From Roseibacillus sp. (GTDB taxonomy: Bacteria; Verrucomicrobiota; Verrucomicrobiae; Verrucomicrobiales; Akkermansiaceae), in NCBI GenBank assembly GCA_002723015.1, contig PBNG01000057.1:13198-19569 (forward strand): a DNA stretch of 6,372 bases, in the 5' to 3' direction. A program made the translations under genes and the position numbers. This document shows positions 1-5,686 of the stretch, piece after piece. The notes under the pieces were generated by a model that was not told the DNA's origin, did no database searches, and worked only from the letters and a program-made list of their open reading frames with translations. How positions within the stretch are numbered: the stretch's first letter is position 1; every line of letters starts with the position of its first letter.

Positions 1-1
1 G

Positions 2-628
2 GGCACAGAGGGCCTGGACGACCTGAAGGGTGCACAGCAAATGGGCATGGGTAAGGAGGAACTGGAAGCCATGGCCAGGCAGAGCGCTGACTTTCTTCCG
101 GTAAAGAACGTTGAAGTAGGCGAGACCTGGAATGCGGATGTTGACCTGCCGATGGGAGAGCTCGGTGGGAAGGTCACGATTCGTTATGTCCTGAAGCTCG
201 AGGAGCTTCTTGAGCAGAAGGGTCGCAGGGTCGCAAGAGTTTCCATGACTGGCGCGACCAAGGAGGCAGATGCCGGGGAGAAGAAAAACGAAATCCTTCG
301 CACGGAAGTCAAGCAGGCGACGGGGACCATGTTGTTCGATATCGAGCTGGGACAGCCGCTGGAGATCGAGACCTCCATTTTCCTTGAAACGGGACTTCCC
401 GCCGGGATTCCAAGAGCGCCGGGTGCGCCGGGGAAAATGCCTCTCAAGACCGTCTCGGTCCAGAAGCTGGTTGGTGTGGAGGACGTGAGGGAAGCTCCGC
501 CTGCTGGTAAGACCCAAAGCAAGGGGAAACCGGATGAAACGGCAGCGGCAGAAAGCAAGGAGGATAAAAAGGCCCGGCGCAAGGCTCGCAGGGCAAAGCG
601 CCTTCAGGAGAAGGCGGATGCAGAATAA
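2..628 (+). CDS. C-terminal part of an uncharacterised DUF6263-like protein (5' end outside window)
   Basis: The reading frame is open from base 2 to a TAA stop at 626-628. Because it is already open at the window edge, the first internal ATG (41) is probably not the true start, and 208 residues of a longer protein are visible. The segment around FLPVKNVEVGETWNADVDLP, followed by a beta-rich KVTIRYVLKLEEL stretch, resembles the 'P..pV.vGdtW' pattern of DUF6263-type proteins, which are uncharacterised and probably envelope-associated in PVC and Bacteroidota bacteria. This assignment is from memory and tentative. The last 40 or so residues are a low-complexity Lys/Arg/Glu/Ala tail (for example KKARRKARRAKRLQEKADAE), probably disordered or helical, and may bind polyanions or a membrane surface. 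A signal peptide or lipobox would lie upstream of the window. The gene converges on ruvB with a 39-bp gap. Confidence 0.6.
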   Translation, partial: GTEGLDDLKGAQQMGMGKEELEAMARQSADFLPVKNVEVGETWNADVDLPMGELGGKVTIRYVLKLEELLEQKGRRVARVSMTGATKEADAGEKKNEILRTEVKQATGTMLFDIELGQPLEIETSIFLETGLPAGIPRAPGAPGKMPLKTVSVQKLVGVEDVREAPPAGKTQSKGKPDETAAAESKEDKKARRKARRAKRLQEKADAE

Positions 629-667
629 ACGGGAACAAAGAGAGGGCAGCCGCTCAGGTGAGCCAGT

Positions 668-1675
668 CTAGAGAAGCTCTGCCTGTGCTCCCCGCGGAGG
701 CTCCGCTCCGATCTTCTGGTAGGCCGACGGCATGGCGACGCGTCCTCTGGGGGTTCGTTTGAGGAATCCCTGCATGATGAGGAAGGGCTCGTTAACCTCT
801 TCGATTGAAGAAGTGTCCTCTCCGACAGCGACCGCCAGGGAGCTCAGTCCAACTGGTCCGCCATTAAATTTATATATGACGGTCTCGAGGATGCGTTTGT
901 CCATCTCATCCAGCCCATCGTCATCGATCTCGATCATCGCGAGAGCGTTTCCTGCCGTGACGGAATCGATAAGGCCATCGGCGCGGACCTGTGCGTAGTC
1001 TCGGACCCACCGCAGAAGATTGTTGGCGACCCGGGGGGTGCCCCGTGAACGGGAGGCAATCGCCCGGGAGCCACCCTCGTCGATTCGTATGTTGAGCAAG
1101 CGGGCGGAACGGGTGATGATGGTGGAGAGTTCCTCGAGGCTGTAATAATCCAGTCGATTAACGAGGCCAAAACGGGACCGGAGGGGAGCGGTCAGCATGC
1201 CGGACCGGGTTGTTGCACCCACGAGGGTGAATTTTGGAAGGTTTAGCTGGATGGAGCGAGCGGACGGTCCTGAATCGATGATGATATCGAGACGGTAGTC
1301 TTCCATAGCCGGATACAGATATTCCTCAATCGCAGGATGCAGCCGGTGAATTTCATCAATAAAGAGCACGTCACCTCTTTGCACATTGGTGAGAATACCT
1401 GCGAGGTCTCCCGCCTTTTCGACTTGTGGTCCGGAGGTCGTATGAATGGTGGCATGAGCTGCGTCTGCGATGATGTTCGCGAGGGTTGTCTTCCCCAGTC
1501 CGGGAGGACCGGAGAGAAGAATATGTTCGAGAACATCCTCCCGTTGACGCGCGGCCTCGACCATGAGCATGAGGCGCTCGGTCACCTTCTCCTGACCATG
1601 GAATTCCTCAAACCCCGGCGGTCGGAGAGTAAGGTCGAAAGGAGGATCCGGTTCCTGAATGGAGTTTTCCGCCAT
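668..1675 (-). CDS. ruvB: Holliday junction branch-migration helicase subunit RuvB
   Basis: RuvB is the AAA+ motor that, with RuvA, drives branch migration of Holliday junctions for RuvC resolution. The 335-residue product matches the usual RuvB length. Visible motifs are Walker A GPPGLGKT (56-63), Walker B LFIDEIH (104-110), sensor 1 GATTRSG (153-159), the LRSRFG segment carrying the arginine finger (165-170), sensor 2 [12 protein letters not shown] (212-223), and the C-terminal winged helix with [10 protein letters not shown] and [10 protein letters not shown]. The frame extends upstream to a TTG at 1798, but that adds 41 residues with no RuvB character. The ATG at 1675 gives MAENSIQEP and fits family N-termini. 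No good Shine-Dalgarno sequence precedes it. ruvA and ruvC are not adjacent, which is common. The gene is divergent from rpmJ. Confidence 0.95.
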   Translation of the reverse strand: MAENSIQEPDPPFDLTLRPPGFEEFHGQEKVTERLMLMVEAARQREDVLEHILLSGPPGLGKTTLANIIADAAHATIHTTSGPQVEKAGDLAGILTNVQRGDVLFIDEIHRLHPAIEEYLYPAMEDYRLDIIIDSGPSARSIQLNLPKFTLVGATTRSGMLTAPLRSRFGLVNRLDYYSLEELSTIITRSARLLNIRIDEGGSRAIASRSRGTPRVANNLLRWVRDYAQVRADGLIDSVTAGNALAMIEIDDDGLDEMDKRILETVIYKFNGGPVGLSSLAVAVGEDTSSIEEVNEPFLIMQGFLKRTPRGRVAMPSAYQKIGAEPPRGAQAELL

Positions 1676-1806
1676 GTGTCCGTCTTGGTCAGCTTGCAGG
1701 TGCCTGTAAAAGCTCCCGGTGAGATTGGCTGCTGCGGAGAGGGTGTCATACCGACCAAGTGATCGCAAGTGTGCCGAAACAAGGAGAAAACCGTCCAAGA
1801 ATAGGC

Positions 1807-1834
1807 TTTACAGGGATTTGATCCCCCATAAAGT
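1807..1834 (+). promoter_or_regulatory. possible sigma70-type promoter for rpmJ
   Basis: TTTACA (1807-1812, 5 of 6 matches to TTGACA) is followed after 16 bp by TAAAGT (1829-1834, 4 of 6 matches to TATAAT) in the ruvB-rpmJ divergent spacer. It would give a very short 5' leader before the ATG at 1857. No AT-rich Zur-type palindrome is visible nearby. The match is by eye only and could be chance. Confidence 0.3.
1813..1825. repeat. short perfect inverted repeat GGGAT-TTG-ATCCC
   Basis: This is a perfect 5-bp inverted repeat with a 3-base centre. It sits exactly between the proposed -35 and -10 elements of rpmJ, where a repressor or activator half-site pair could lie. The symmetry is plain in the sequence. 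A regulatory role is only a guess, since an inverted repeat this short arises often by chance. Confidence 0.3.
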
Positions 1835-1856
1835 GCGCAACCTTCTCGGACGAGTT

Positions 1857-2021
1857 ATGAAAGTTCTCTCCTCCCTCAATTCGCTCAAGCGCCGACACGC
1901 TGGATGCCAGATCGTGAAGCGTCGGGGCACCCTCTACGTTATCAACAAGACGAATCCAAAGTTCAAGGCCCGGCAGGGTTCAACTCGTGGAACCCGTCTC
2001 TCCAAGAAGGGCGTCAAGTAG
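1857..2021 (+). CDS. rpmJ: 50S ribosomal protein L36, type B (zinc-site-less), with C-terminal extension
   Basis: L36 is a small basic protein of the large ribosomal subunit. The 54-residue product begins [20 protein letters not shown] and has the L36 core [20 protein letters not shown]. It belongs to the 'type B' or C- form: in the usual C-C-C-H zinc ribbon the first Cys is replaced by His14, the second is kept as Cys17, the third is Asn30, and the final His region is NPKFK. A structural zinc is therefore unlikely. The core ends at about residue 41. Thirteen further residues ([13 protein letters not shown]) extend a protein that normally stops near KARQG. The frame is open further upstream to a GTG at 1719, but homology fixes the ATG at 1857. 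The upstream Shine-Dalgarno match is weak (GGACGAG). The gene stands alone, away from any ribosomal operon. In other bacteria C- paralogues are often switched on by zinc limitation, but no Zur box is recognisable here. Confidence 0.93.
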   Translation: MKVLSSLNSLKRRHAGCQIVKRRGTLYVINKTNPKFKARQGSTRGTRLSKKGVK

Positions 2022-2022
2022 A

Positions 2023-2084
2023 GTAAGAGGTTGGATCAGGGTTCACGGGGTCAAGGAAACGGCTCCTGACCACCCAGCTCTTAC
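2023..2084. terminator. imperfect stem-loop between convergent rpmJ and tcdA, candidate bidirectional terminator
   Basis: GTAAGAG (2023-2029) is perfectly complementary to CTCTTAC (2078-2084). An inner TCAGG (2036-2040) pairs with CCTGA (2065-2069), with mismatches between the two stems and a loop of about 24 bases. The left arm starts just after the rpmJ stop and the right arm contains the tcdA stop codon, the expected place for a shared terminator between convergent genes. No T-run follows on either strand, so it is not a canonical intrinsic terminator. It may slow polymerase or protect 3' ends. Confidence 0.35.
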
Positions 2085-2866
2085 AGGGGTGAGGCTATCA
2101 GATTTATCACTTCTCCTGCAGCAAGGAGGCCGAAGGTTGCGGTAACATGCGTCACCGCTCCCAGACCGGCATCACAGCGTAGTCCCGAAACCGAGCTTGA
2201 GGGGCGCTCACTGGAGACGCAGCCGTCTCCCTGAGGATAGCGAACATCTTCCGGGGAAAATATAGCAGGGATGCCGAATTTTTTCCGAGAACCATCGCCA
2301 CTGGGAAAGCCGTGATTGCCGCGAAGATTCTTCCGGACCTGATGAAGCAGGGCGTCATTGAAGGTTCTACTGAGATCCTCGACCTTGATGAGGGGTGCTT
2401 TACATCGCCCACCCGCTGCACCACATGTTACGACTGGAATCTCCCTTTTCACACACTCGGCCAGCAGGAGGCACTTCGGGTGGACCGAATCGATAGCATC
2501 GATTACTCCTGAGAGAGGACGATCCAGAACTGCTCTGAGCGTCTTTTCGGTGAAAAAGTATTCTTCTGCATTCAGGCTGCAGTCGGGATTAACCGCGCCA
2601 AGACGCTCTGCCATGACCCGGACCTTGGATTGACCCACCGTCTGGGTGAGTGCGTGGATTTGCCGGTTGGTGTTGGAGATACAGACCTCGTCAAGGTCTA
2701 CGAGGGTAATTTCTCCGATTCCGGTCCTTACGAGAGCCTCGGCCGACCAAGAACCAACGCCCCCAATCCCTATGACAGCGATGTGCGCGGAACGGAGGGC
2801 GGCAGTTCCTGAGGACCCGTAGAGACGGCTTATACCGGAGAATCTGTCGTCGTATGAATCGCTCAT
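2081..2866 (-). CDS. tcdA: tRNA threonylcarbamoyladenosine dehydratase (TcdA/CsdL, ThiF-MoeB-HesA superfamily)
   Basis: TcdA is an E1-like enzyme that activates the carboxylate of t6A37 in tRNA with ATP and cyclises it to ct6A, which strengthens decoding of ANN codons. The 261-residue product starts with DRFSGISRLYG, typical of this subfamily. It has the adenylate-binding GIGGVGSW loop (33-40), the DLDEVCISNTNRQ segment (57-69) with the catalytic Arg/Asn environment, Lys81, and VIDAIDSVHPK (121-131). The C-terminal half has the TcdA-specific VEDLSRTFNDALLHQVRKNL region in place of a zinc-binding MoeB/ThiF tail. The length is close to E. coli TcdA (268 residues). The frame runs up to a TTG at 2959 inside the neighbouring gene. 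The ATG at 2866 matches family N-termini and leaves a 22-bp gap to the upstream gene, suggesting co-transcription. No CsdA/CsdE sulfur-transfer partner is in the window. Confidence 0.88.
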   Translation of the reverse strand: MSDSYDDRFSGISRLYGSSGTAALRSAHIAVIGIGGVGSWSAEALVRTGIGEITLVDLDEVCISNTNRQIHALTQTVGQSKVRVMAERLGAVNPDCSLNAEEYFFTEKTLRAVLDRPLSGVIDAIDSVHPKCLLLAECVKREIPVVTCGAAGGRCKAPLIKVEDLSRTFNDALLHQVRKNLRGNHGFPSGDGSRKKFGIPAIFSPEDVRYPQGDGCVSSERPSSSVSGLRCDAGLGAVTHVTATFGLLAAGEVINLIASPL

Positions 2867-2888
2867 CGCCGGTTCGGGGCAATGAACA

Positions 2889-3791
2889 CTAGGAACCGAG
2901 GAGGTGCCTACGCATGTTAGCGAGAACTTCAGCACATCGCTTCCGGTTTCCTCCGCCAACCTCTGCGGTAGCCCATCCTGTAAACCTGATATCTGCTAAT
3001 GCTTTTCGCACGTCCGCCCAGTCAACGTCTCCCGCACCAATCTTTGAGAATCCGGCTTTCACCCCCCAGTCCTTCACGTCGAGTTTCACAATACGGTGGC
3101 CAAGAGACCGGATCCAGGCCGCGGGTTTTCCGTATTTCTGGTGATTCCCGATATCGAAGTAAGAGCCGACCCATGGGCTGTCAATTTCATCGATATAGTT
3201 TACAAGTTTCTCCGCAGTTTGGTTATCAGGGCCATCATGGTCGTAGAGAAAACGATTCCAGACATTCTCGATCAGGATGTGGACACCCAGTCTTGCGGCC
3301 AGTGGGAGAGCCTTTCGGATTTGTTCGATAGACCGGTCCCAGGCCTGTTGTGGACTGACCTTGGAATTTACGACCGCAGGCACCAGGAGCACAGAAGTTC
3401 CGCCAACGGTATTGCTTTCCCGGATAGCGGTGAGCAAGCCCTGAAGTCCCTTTTCGCGAACCTCGGCGGATGGATCGGACAGAGTAGTGCCCCAGTGGAT
3501 TGAGTCGACGACCCCGTGAGTTGGTAGCCCGACTTTAACAGAGGCACGCCTTGCTTCTTCCTTGTTCTGGCCTCCGGGAGAATCGAGTTCGACCCCGTCG
3601 TAGCCAAGGTCCTTGAGAATCTGGAATTTTTCCTCGAGCGTAGCCCCGTCTCCACACATGCCACACTTCAGGGAAAGAAGAATGGGATGATCCCTGTGGT
3701 CCTTGTGCTGGTCAGCCCGGACTTGGCACAATCCGGCGGTGGTAGCGAGGGCCCCTGATGAGAGAAAGTGGCGGCGATTAAAATGTTTCAT
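2889..3791 (-). CDS. Tat-exported sugar phosphate isomerase/epimerase-like TIM-barrel protein
   Basis: This is a xylose-isomerase-like (AP-endonuclease-2 fold) TIM barrel predicted to act outside the cytoplasm. The ATG at 3791 gives MKHFNRRHFLSSGALATTAG, a twin-arginine signal with the RR pair at 6-7, and a possible cleavage after VRA (24-26). This fixes the start over the GTG at 3914, which would add 41 unrelated residues overlapping the upstream gene. The mature part has the opening strand and helix EEKFQILKDLGYDGVELDSP (53-72). Likely metal ligands are Glu175 (LIENVWN), Asp213 (SYFDIGNH) and Glu277 (TAEVGGG). The position usually held by His in 'vH.KD' is Asp238 (VKLDVKDW). At 300 residues it has the normal length for this family, which is expanded in Planctomycetota and Verrucomicrobiota. 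The substrate is unknown. It lies 26 bp after the Nudix gene and 22 bp before tcdA. It is not the Ebo-cluster barrel (EboE), judging by its strand and its export signal. Confidence 0.85.
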   Translation of the reverse strand: MKHFNRRHFLSSGALATTAGLCQVRADQHKDHRDHPILLSLKCGMCGDGATLEEKFQILKDLGYDGVELDSPGGQNKEEARRASVKVGLPTHGVVDSIHWGTTLSDPSAEVREKGLQGLLTAIRESNTVGGTSVLLVPAVVNSKVSPQQAWDRSIEQIRKALPLAARLGVHILIENVWNRFLYDHDGPDNQTAEKLVNYIDEIDSPWVGSYFDIGNHQKYGKPAAWIRSLGHRIVKLDVKDWGVKAGFSKIGAGDVDWADVRKALADIRFTGWATAEVGGGNRKRCAEVLANMRRHLLGS

Positions 3792-3817
3792 GGGACTACT
3801 AGGCACCGGGGCTGATC

Positions 3818-4354
3818 TCATTGCAAGTCGTGATCGTATCTCCCCGCCAGCCAAAGGGTAGCGTGGATTTTGGAGTCGATCAGCATGCCCTGTGATTCCC
3901 TCTGCCGGAGCCACTCTCGGAGATGCTGTAAGGGCACCTCGTGAACACGAATGTCCTCGCCCGCAACTCCACCCCCGGCGGATTCCCTGTGAAGGTCTGT
4001 AGCTATGAAAAGATGTGTAATCTCGGGGGTCATTCCGGCTGAAGTCGGAGTGGACAGGAGAAGCTCCATTGAACCCGCCAGAAATCCAGTTTCTTCCAGA
4101 AGTTCCCGCCTCGCTGAGTCTGCGAGGGATTCATCGCGATGTTCCTCCTCGTCTCCAACCAATCCAGCCGGGATCTCAATGACCAGGGCATTAACGGGCT
4201 TGCGAAATTGTTCCACGAGGACCACCTCAGCATTGGAGGTCAGAGGCAGTATTCCAACGACTCCGGTAGCATTTGGCCTGTCGGCGAACTCCCAGCCGTC
4301 CCGCTCGTAGAGTCCCAGATAATTACCCTCTGATAGGGTCCTCGTATCTTTCAT
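3818..4354 (-). CDS. Nudix hydrolase, ADP-ribose pyrophosphatase-like
   Basis: Nudix enzymes cleave nucleoside diphosphates linked to another moiety. The 178-residue product has the layout of ADP-ribose/NDP-sugar pyrophosphatases: VVLVEQFRKPV (44-54), then IEIPAGLVGD (59-68), then the Nudix helix ARRELLEETGF (81-91) with the metal-binding Glu84, Glu87 and Glu88. Between the first Gly (64) and the RE pair there are about five extra residues (DEEEHRDES region) compared with the strict GX5EX7REUXEEXGU spacing, a variation known in 'AGLVGD' members. The downstream segment reads TSAGMTPE, without the Pro that is diagnostic of many ADP-ribose pyrophosphatases, so the substrate is uncertain. The ATG at 4354 is the natural start, though no Shine-Dalgarno sequence is seen. 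It is the first gene of a probable nudix - TIM barrel - tcdA unit and is divergent from the EboD-like gene. Confidence 0.9.
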   Translation of the reverse strand: MKDTRTLSEGNYLGLYERDGWEFADRPNATGVVGILPLTSNAEVVLVEQFRKPVNALVIEIPAGLVGDEEEHRDESLADSARRELLEETGFLAGSMELLLSTPTSAGMTPEITHLFIATDLHRESAGGGVAGEDIRVHEVPLQHLREWLRQRESQGMLIDSKIHATLWLAGRYDHDLQ

Positions 4355-4490
4355 CAGTCACATTTAGCCCCGGAAGTTCAGCTGCAAAAGTGCAATCTGA
4401 ATCCTGATTACCCGAGAGATCCTGGCAATTTCCATAGTGGAGAATCAAGCCCAAGAAACTGTGGCCAATTCTGGGAGTCTGAGTTAACTA

Positions 4491-4496
4491 AGGGGG
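4491..4496 (+). promoter_or_regulatory. G-rich ribosome-binding-site candidate for the EboD-like gene
   Basis: AGGGGG ends three bases before the ATG at 4500. An in-frame TAA at 4485-4487 shows that no start lies further upstream. The spacing is shorter than the usual 5-9 bases, so it is only a partial match. It is still one of the few recognisable purine-rich sites in front of any gene here. Confidence 0.35.
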
Positions 4497-4499
4497 TTC

Positions 4500-5660
4500 A
4501 TGGGTCTACACGATTTCGATATCCCGGTGACTTTCAGGCATCGCATCCGTTTTACCAAGGATGCCTTTGCGGAAGGTAACGGCACGCTGGCAGATTTGCT
4601 CGAGGATGAACGAGAGCGGAAGGTCATTGTCTTTCTTGAGAATTCCATCGACCAGCTTTTCCCTGCGCTGCAGCAACAGATCAGGACCTACCTGAAAAAC
4701 CGGACCAATCTCAGGCTTACCGAGATTGTGACCGTGGCAGGTGGAGAGGACTGCAAGATCAGCAAGACTCAGATCATGGATGGGATTATCCCGATCGAAC
4801 GCCATGGGATCGACCGGCATTCATACGTCTTCTGTATCGGCGGAGGCGCATTCCTCGATGTAATCGGGCTGTCTGCGGCCACCGCACATCGTGGCGTGCG
4901 GCTCGTGCGCTTCCCCACGACCACTCTCGCCCAGGACGACAGTGGGGTGGGAGTCAAAAACGGGATCAATGCTTTCGGAAAGAAGAATTTCATTGGAGCC
5001 TTTGCAGTTCCATATGCGGTAGTGAATGATTTTCAGTTTCTCTACACTCAAAGTGATCACAACAACCGTAGTGGGCTTTCTGAGGCGGTGAAAGTCGCCC
5101 TTGTCAAAGACGGTGTATTCTTTGACTGGCTGGAAGAAAACGTGGAAGCCCTCCATGCCCTCAAGCCTGCCGCGCTCGAGGAAGCGGTAGAAAGGTCGGC
5201 CATTCTGCACGCCAGACACATTGCCCTTGGTGGTGATCCTTTTGAGACGGGGAGCAGCAGGCCTCTCGACTTTGGTCATTGGACCGCCCATAAAATGGAG
5301 CAGTTGACCGACTTTGAACTGAGTCATGCCGATGCCGTTTCAGTCGGAGTTGCGCTGGATACCCTTTATTCTGCTCGTTGTGGCTGGTTGGCGGAGGAGG
5401 ATGCGTGGCGTGCGGTTGGTCTGCTGCGAGGTTTGCAGTTGCCAGTCTGGCATGAGTCTCTTGACCTTCGGGATGGGGAGGGGCGTCGCCTTGTCTACCG
5501 AGGTCTTGAGGAGTTTCGCGAGCATCTTGGAGGAGAACTGACGGTCCTCATGCTGGAAGGAGTAGGACAGGGTGTAGACCGGCACTCGGTCGACGAGGCA
5601 CTTCATGAAGCGTGCATCGAAGAACTGAAAACAGCTTCCCAGGAGGGCATTCCGACCTAG
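4500..5660 (+). CDS. eboD: EboD-type sugar phosphate cyclase (3-dehydroquinate synthase-like)
   Basis: This is a member of the sugar phosphate cyclase superfamily, which contains 3-dehydroquinate synthase and relatives that close sugar phosphates into cyclitols using NAD and a divalent metal. The 386 residues include the NAD-binding GGGAFLDVIG (114-123), the PTTTLAQDDSGVGVKNGIN segment (139-157), and GKKNFIGAF (160-168). Metal ligands are Glu195 (GLSEAVK), His260 (DFGHWTAH) and His276 (SHADAV). Lys198 and His264 sit where DHQ synthase has catalytic residues. It differs from AroB: LNFGH is replaced by LDFGH (Asp257), the preceding Arg is shifted by one (Arg254, with Ser253 in its place), and HGEAV is replaced by HADAV. 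Together with the following phosphatase gene this points to EboD, not shikimate-pathway AroB. An in-frame stop at 4485 fixes the start at 4500. The true substrate is unknown. Database transfer would label it aroB, which I consider less likely. Confidence 0.8.
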   Translation: MGLHDFDIPVTFRHRIRFTKDAFAEGNGTLADLLEDERERKVIVFLENSIDQLFPALQQQIRTYLKNRTNLRLTEIVTVAGGEDCKISKTQIMDGIIPIERHGIDRHSYVFCIGGGAFLDVIGLSAATAHRGVRLVRFPTTTLAQDDSGVGVKNGINAFGKKNFIGAFAVPYAVVNDFQFLYTQSDHNNRSGLSEAVKVALVKDGVFFDWLEENVEALHALKPAALEEAVERSAILHARHIALGGDPFETGSSRPLDFGHWTAHKMEQLTDFELSHADAVSVGVALDTLYSARCGWLAEEDAWRAVGLLRGLQLPVWHESLDLRDGEGRRLVYRGLEEFREHLGGELTVLMLEGVGQGVDRHSVDEALHEACIEELKTASQEGIPT

Positions 5661-5686
5661 CTCGGAGGCAAGCCCGTGGACCTTCA

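Noticed and set aside
645..683. GGCAG...CTGCC pairing with an inner GCTC-AGGT-GAGC hairpin as a terminator between the first gene and ruvB
   Set aside because: The stems are only 4-5 bp, there is no T-run, and the right arm lies in the ruvB coding region. It is too weak to call.
1676..1798. N-terminal extension of ruvB to a TTG at 1798
   Set aside because: The 41 extra residues show no RuvB character, and the ATG at 1675 gives the usual family length and N-terminus.
1719..1856. Upstream extension of the L36 frame to a GTG at 1719
   Set aside because: L36 begins at MKV. The extension overlaps the start of ruvB on the other strand and has no L36 homology.
2867..2959. N-terminal extension of tcdA to a TTG at 2959
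   Set aside because: It overlaps the end of the upstream TIM-barrel gene, and TcdA N-termini start close to DRFSG.
3792..3914. Extension of the TIM-barrel gene to a GTG at 3914
   Set aside because: It would bury the twin-arginine signal inside the protein and overlap the Nudix gene by about 100 bp.
4482..4489. AGTTAACT perfect 8-bp palindrome just upstream of eboD
   Set aside because: It is too short to be meaningful alone, and no flanking symmetry or promoter elements support an operator.
4821..5327. 168-residue open frame on the minus strand inside eboD
   Set aside because: It is fully antisense to a well-supported gene, has no recognisable domain, and is typical of a shadow frame in GC-rich coding DNA.
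4500..5660. Annotation as shikimate-pathway aroB
   Set aside because: The pocket motifs differ (LDFGH, HADAV, shifted Arg) and the neighbour is an EboF-type phosphatase, which fits EboD better. AroB is not fully excluded without a phylogeny.
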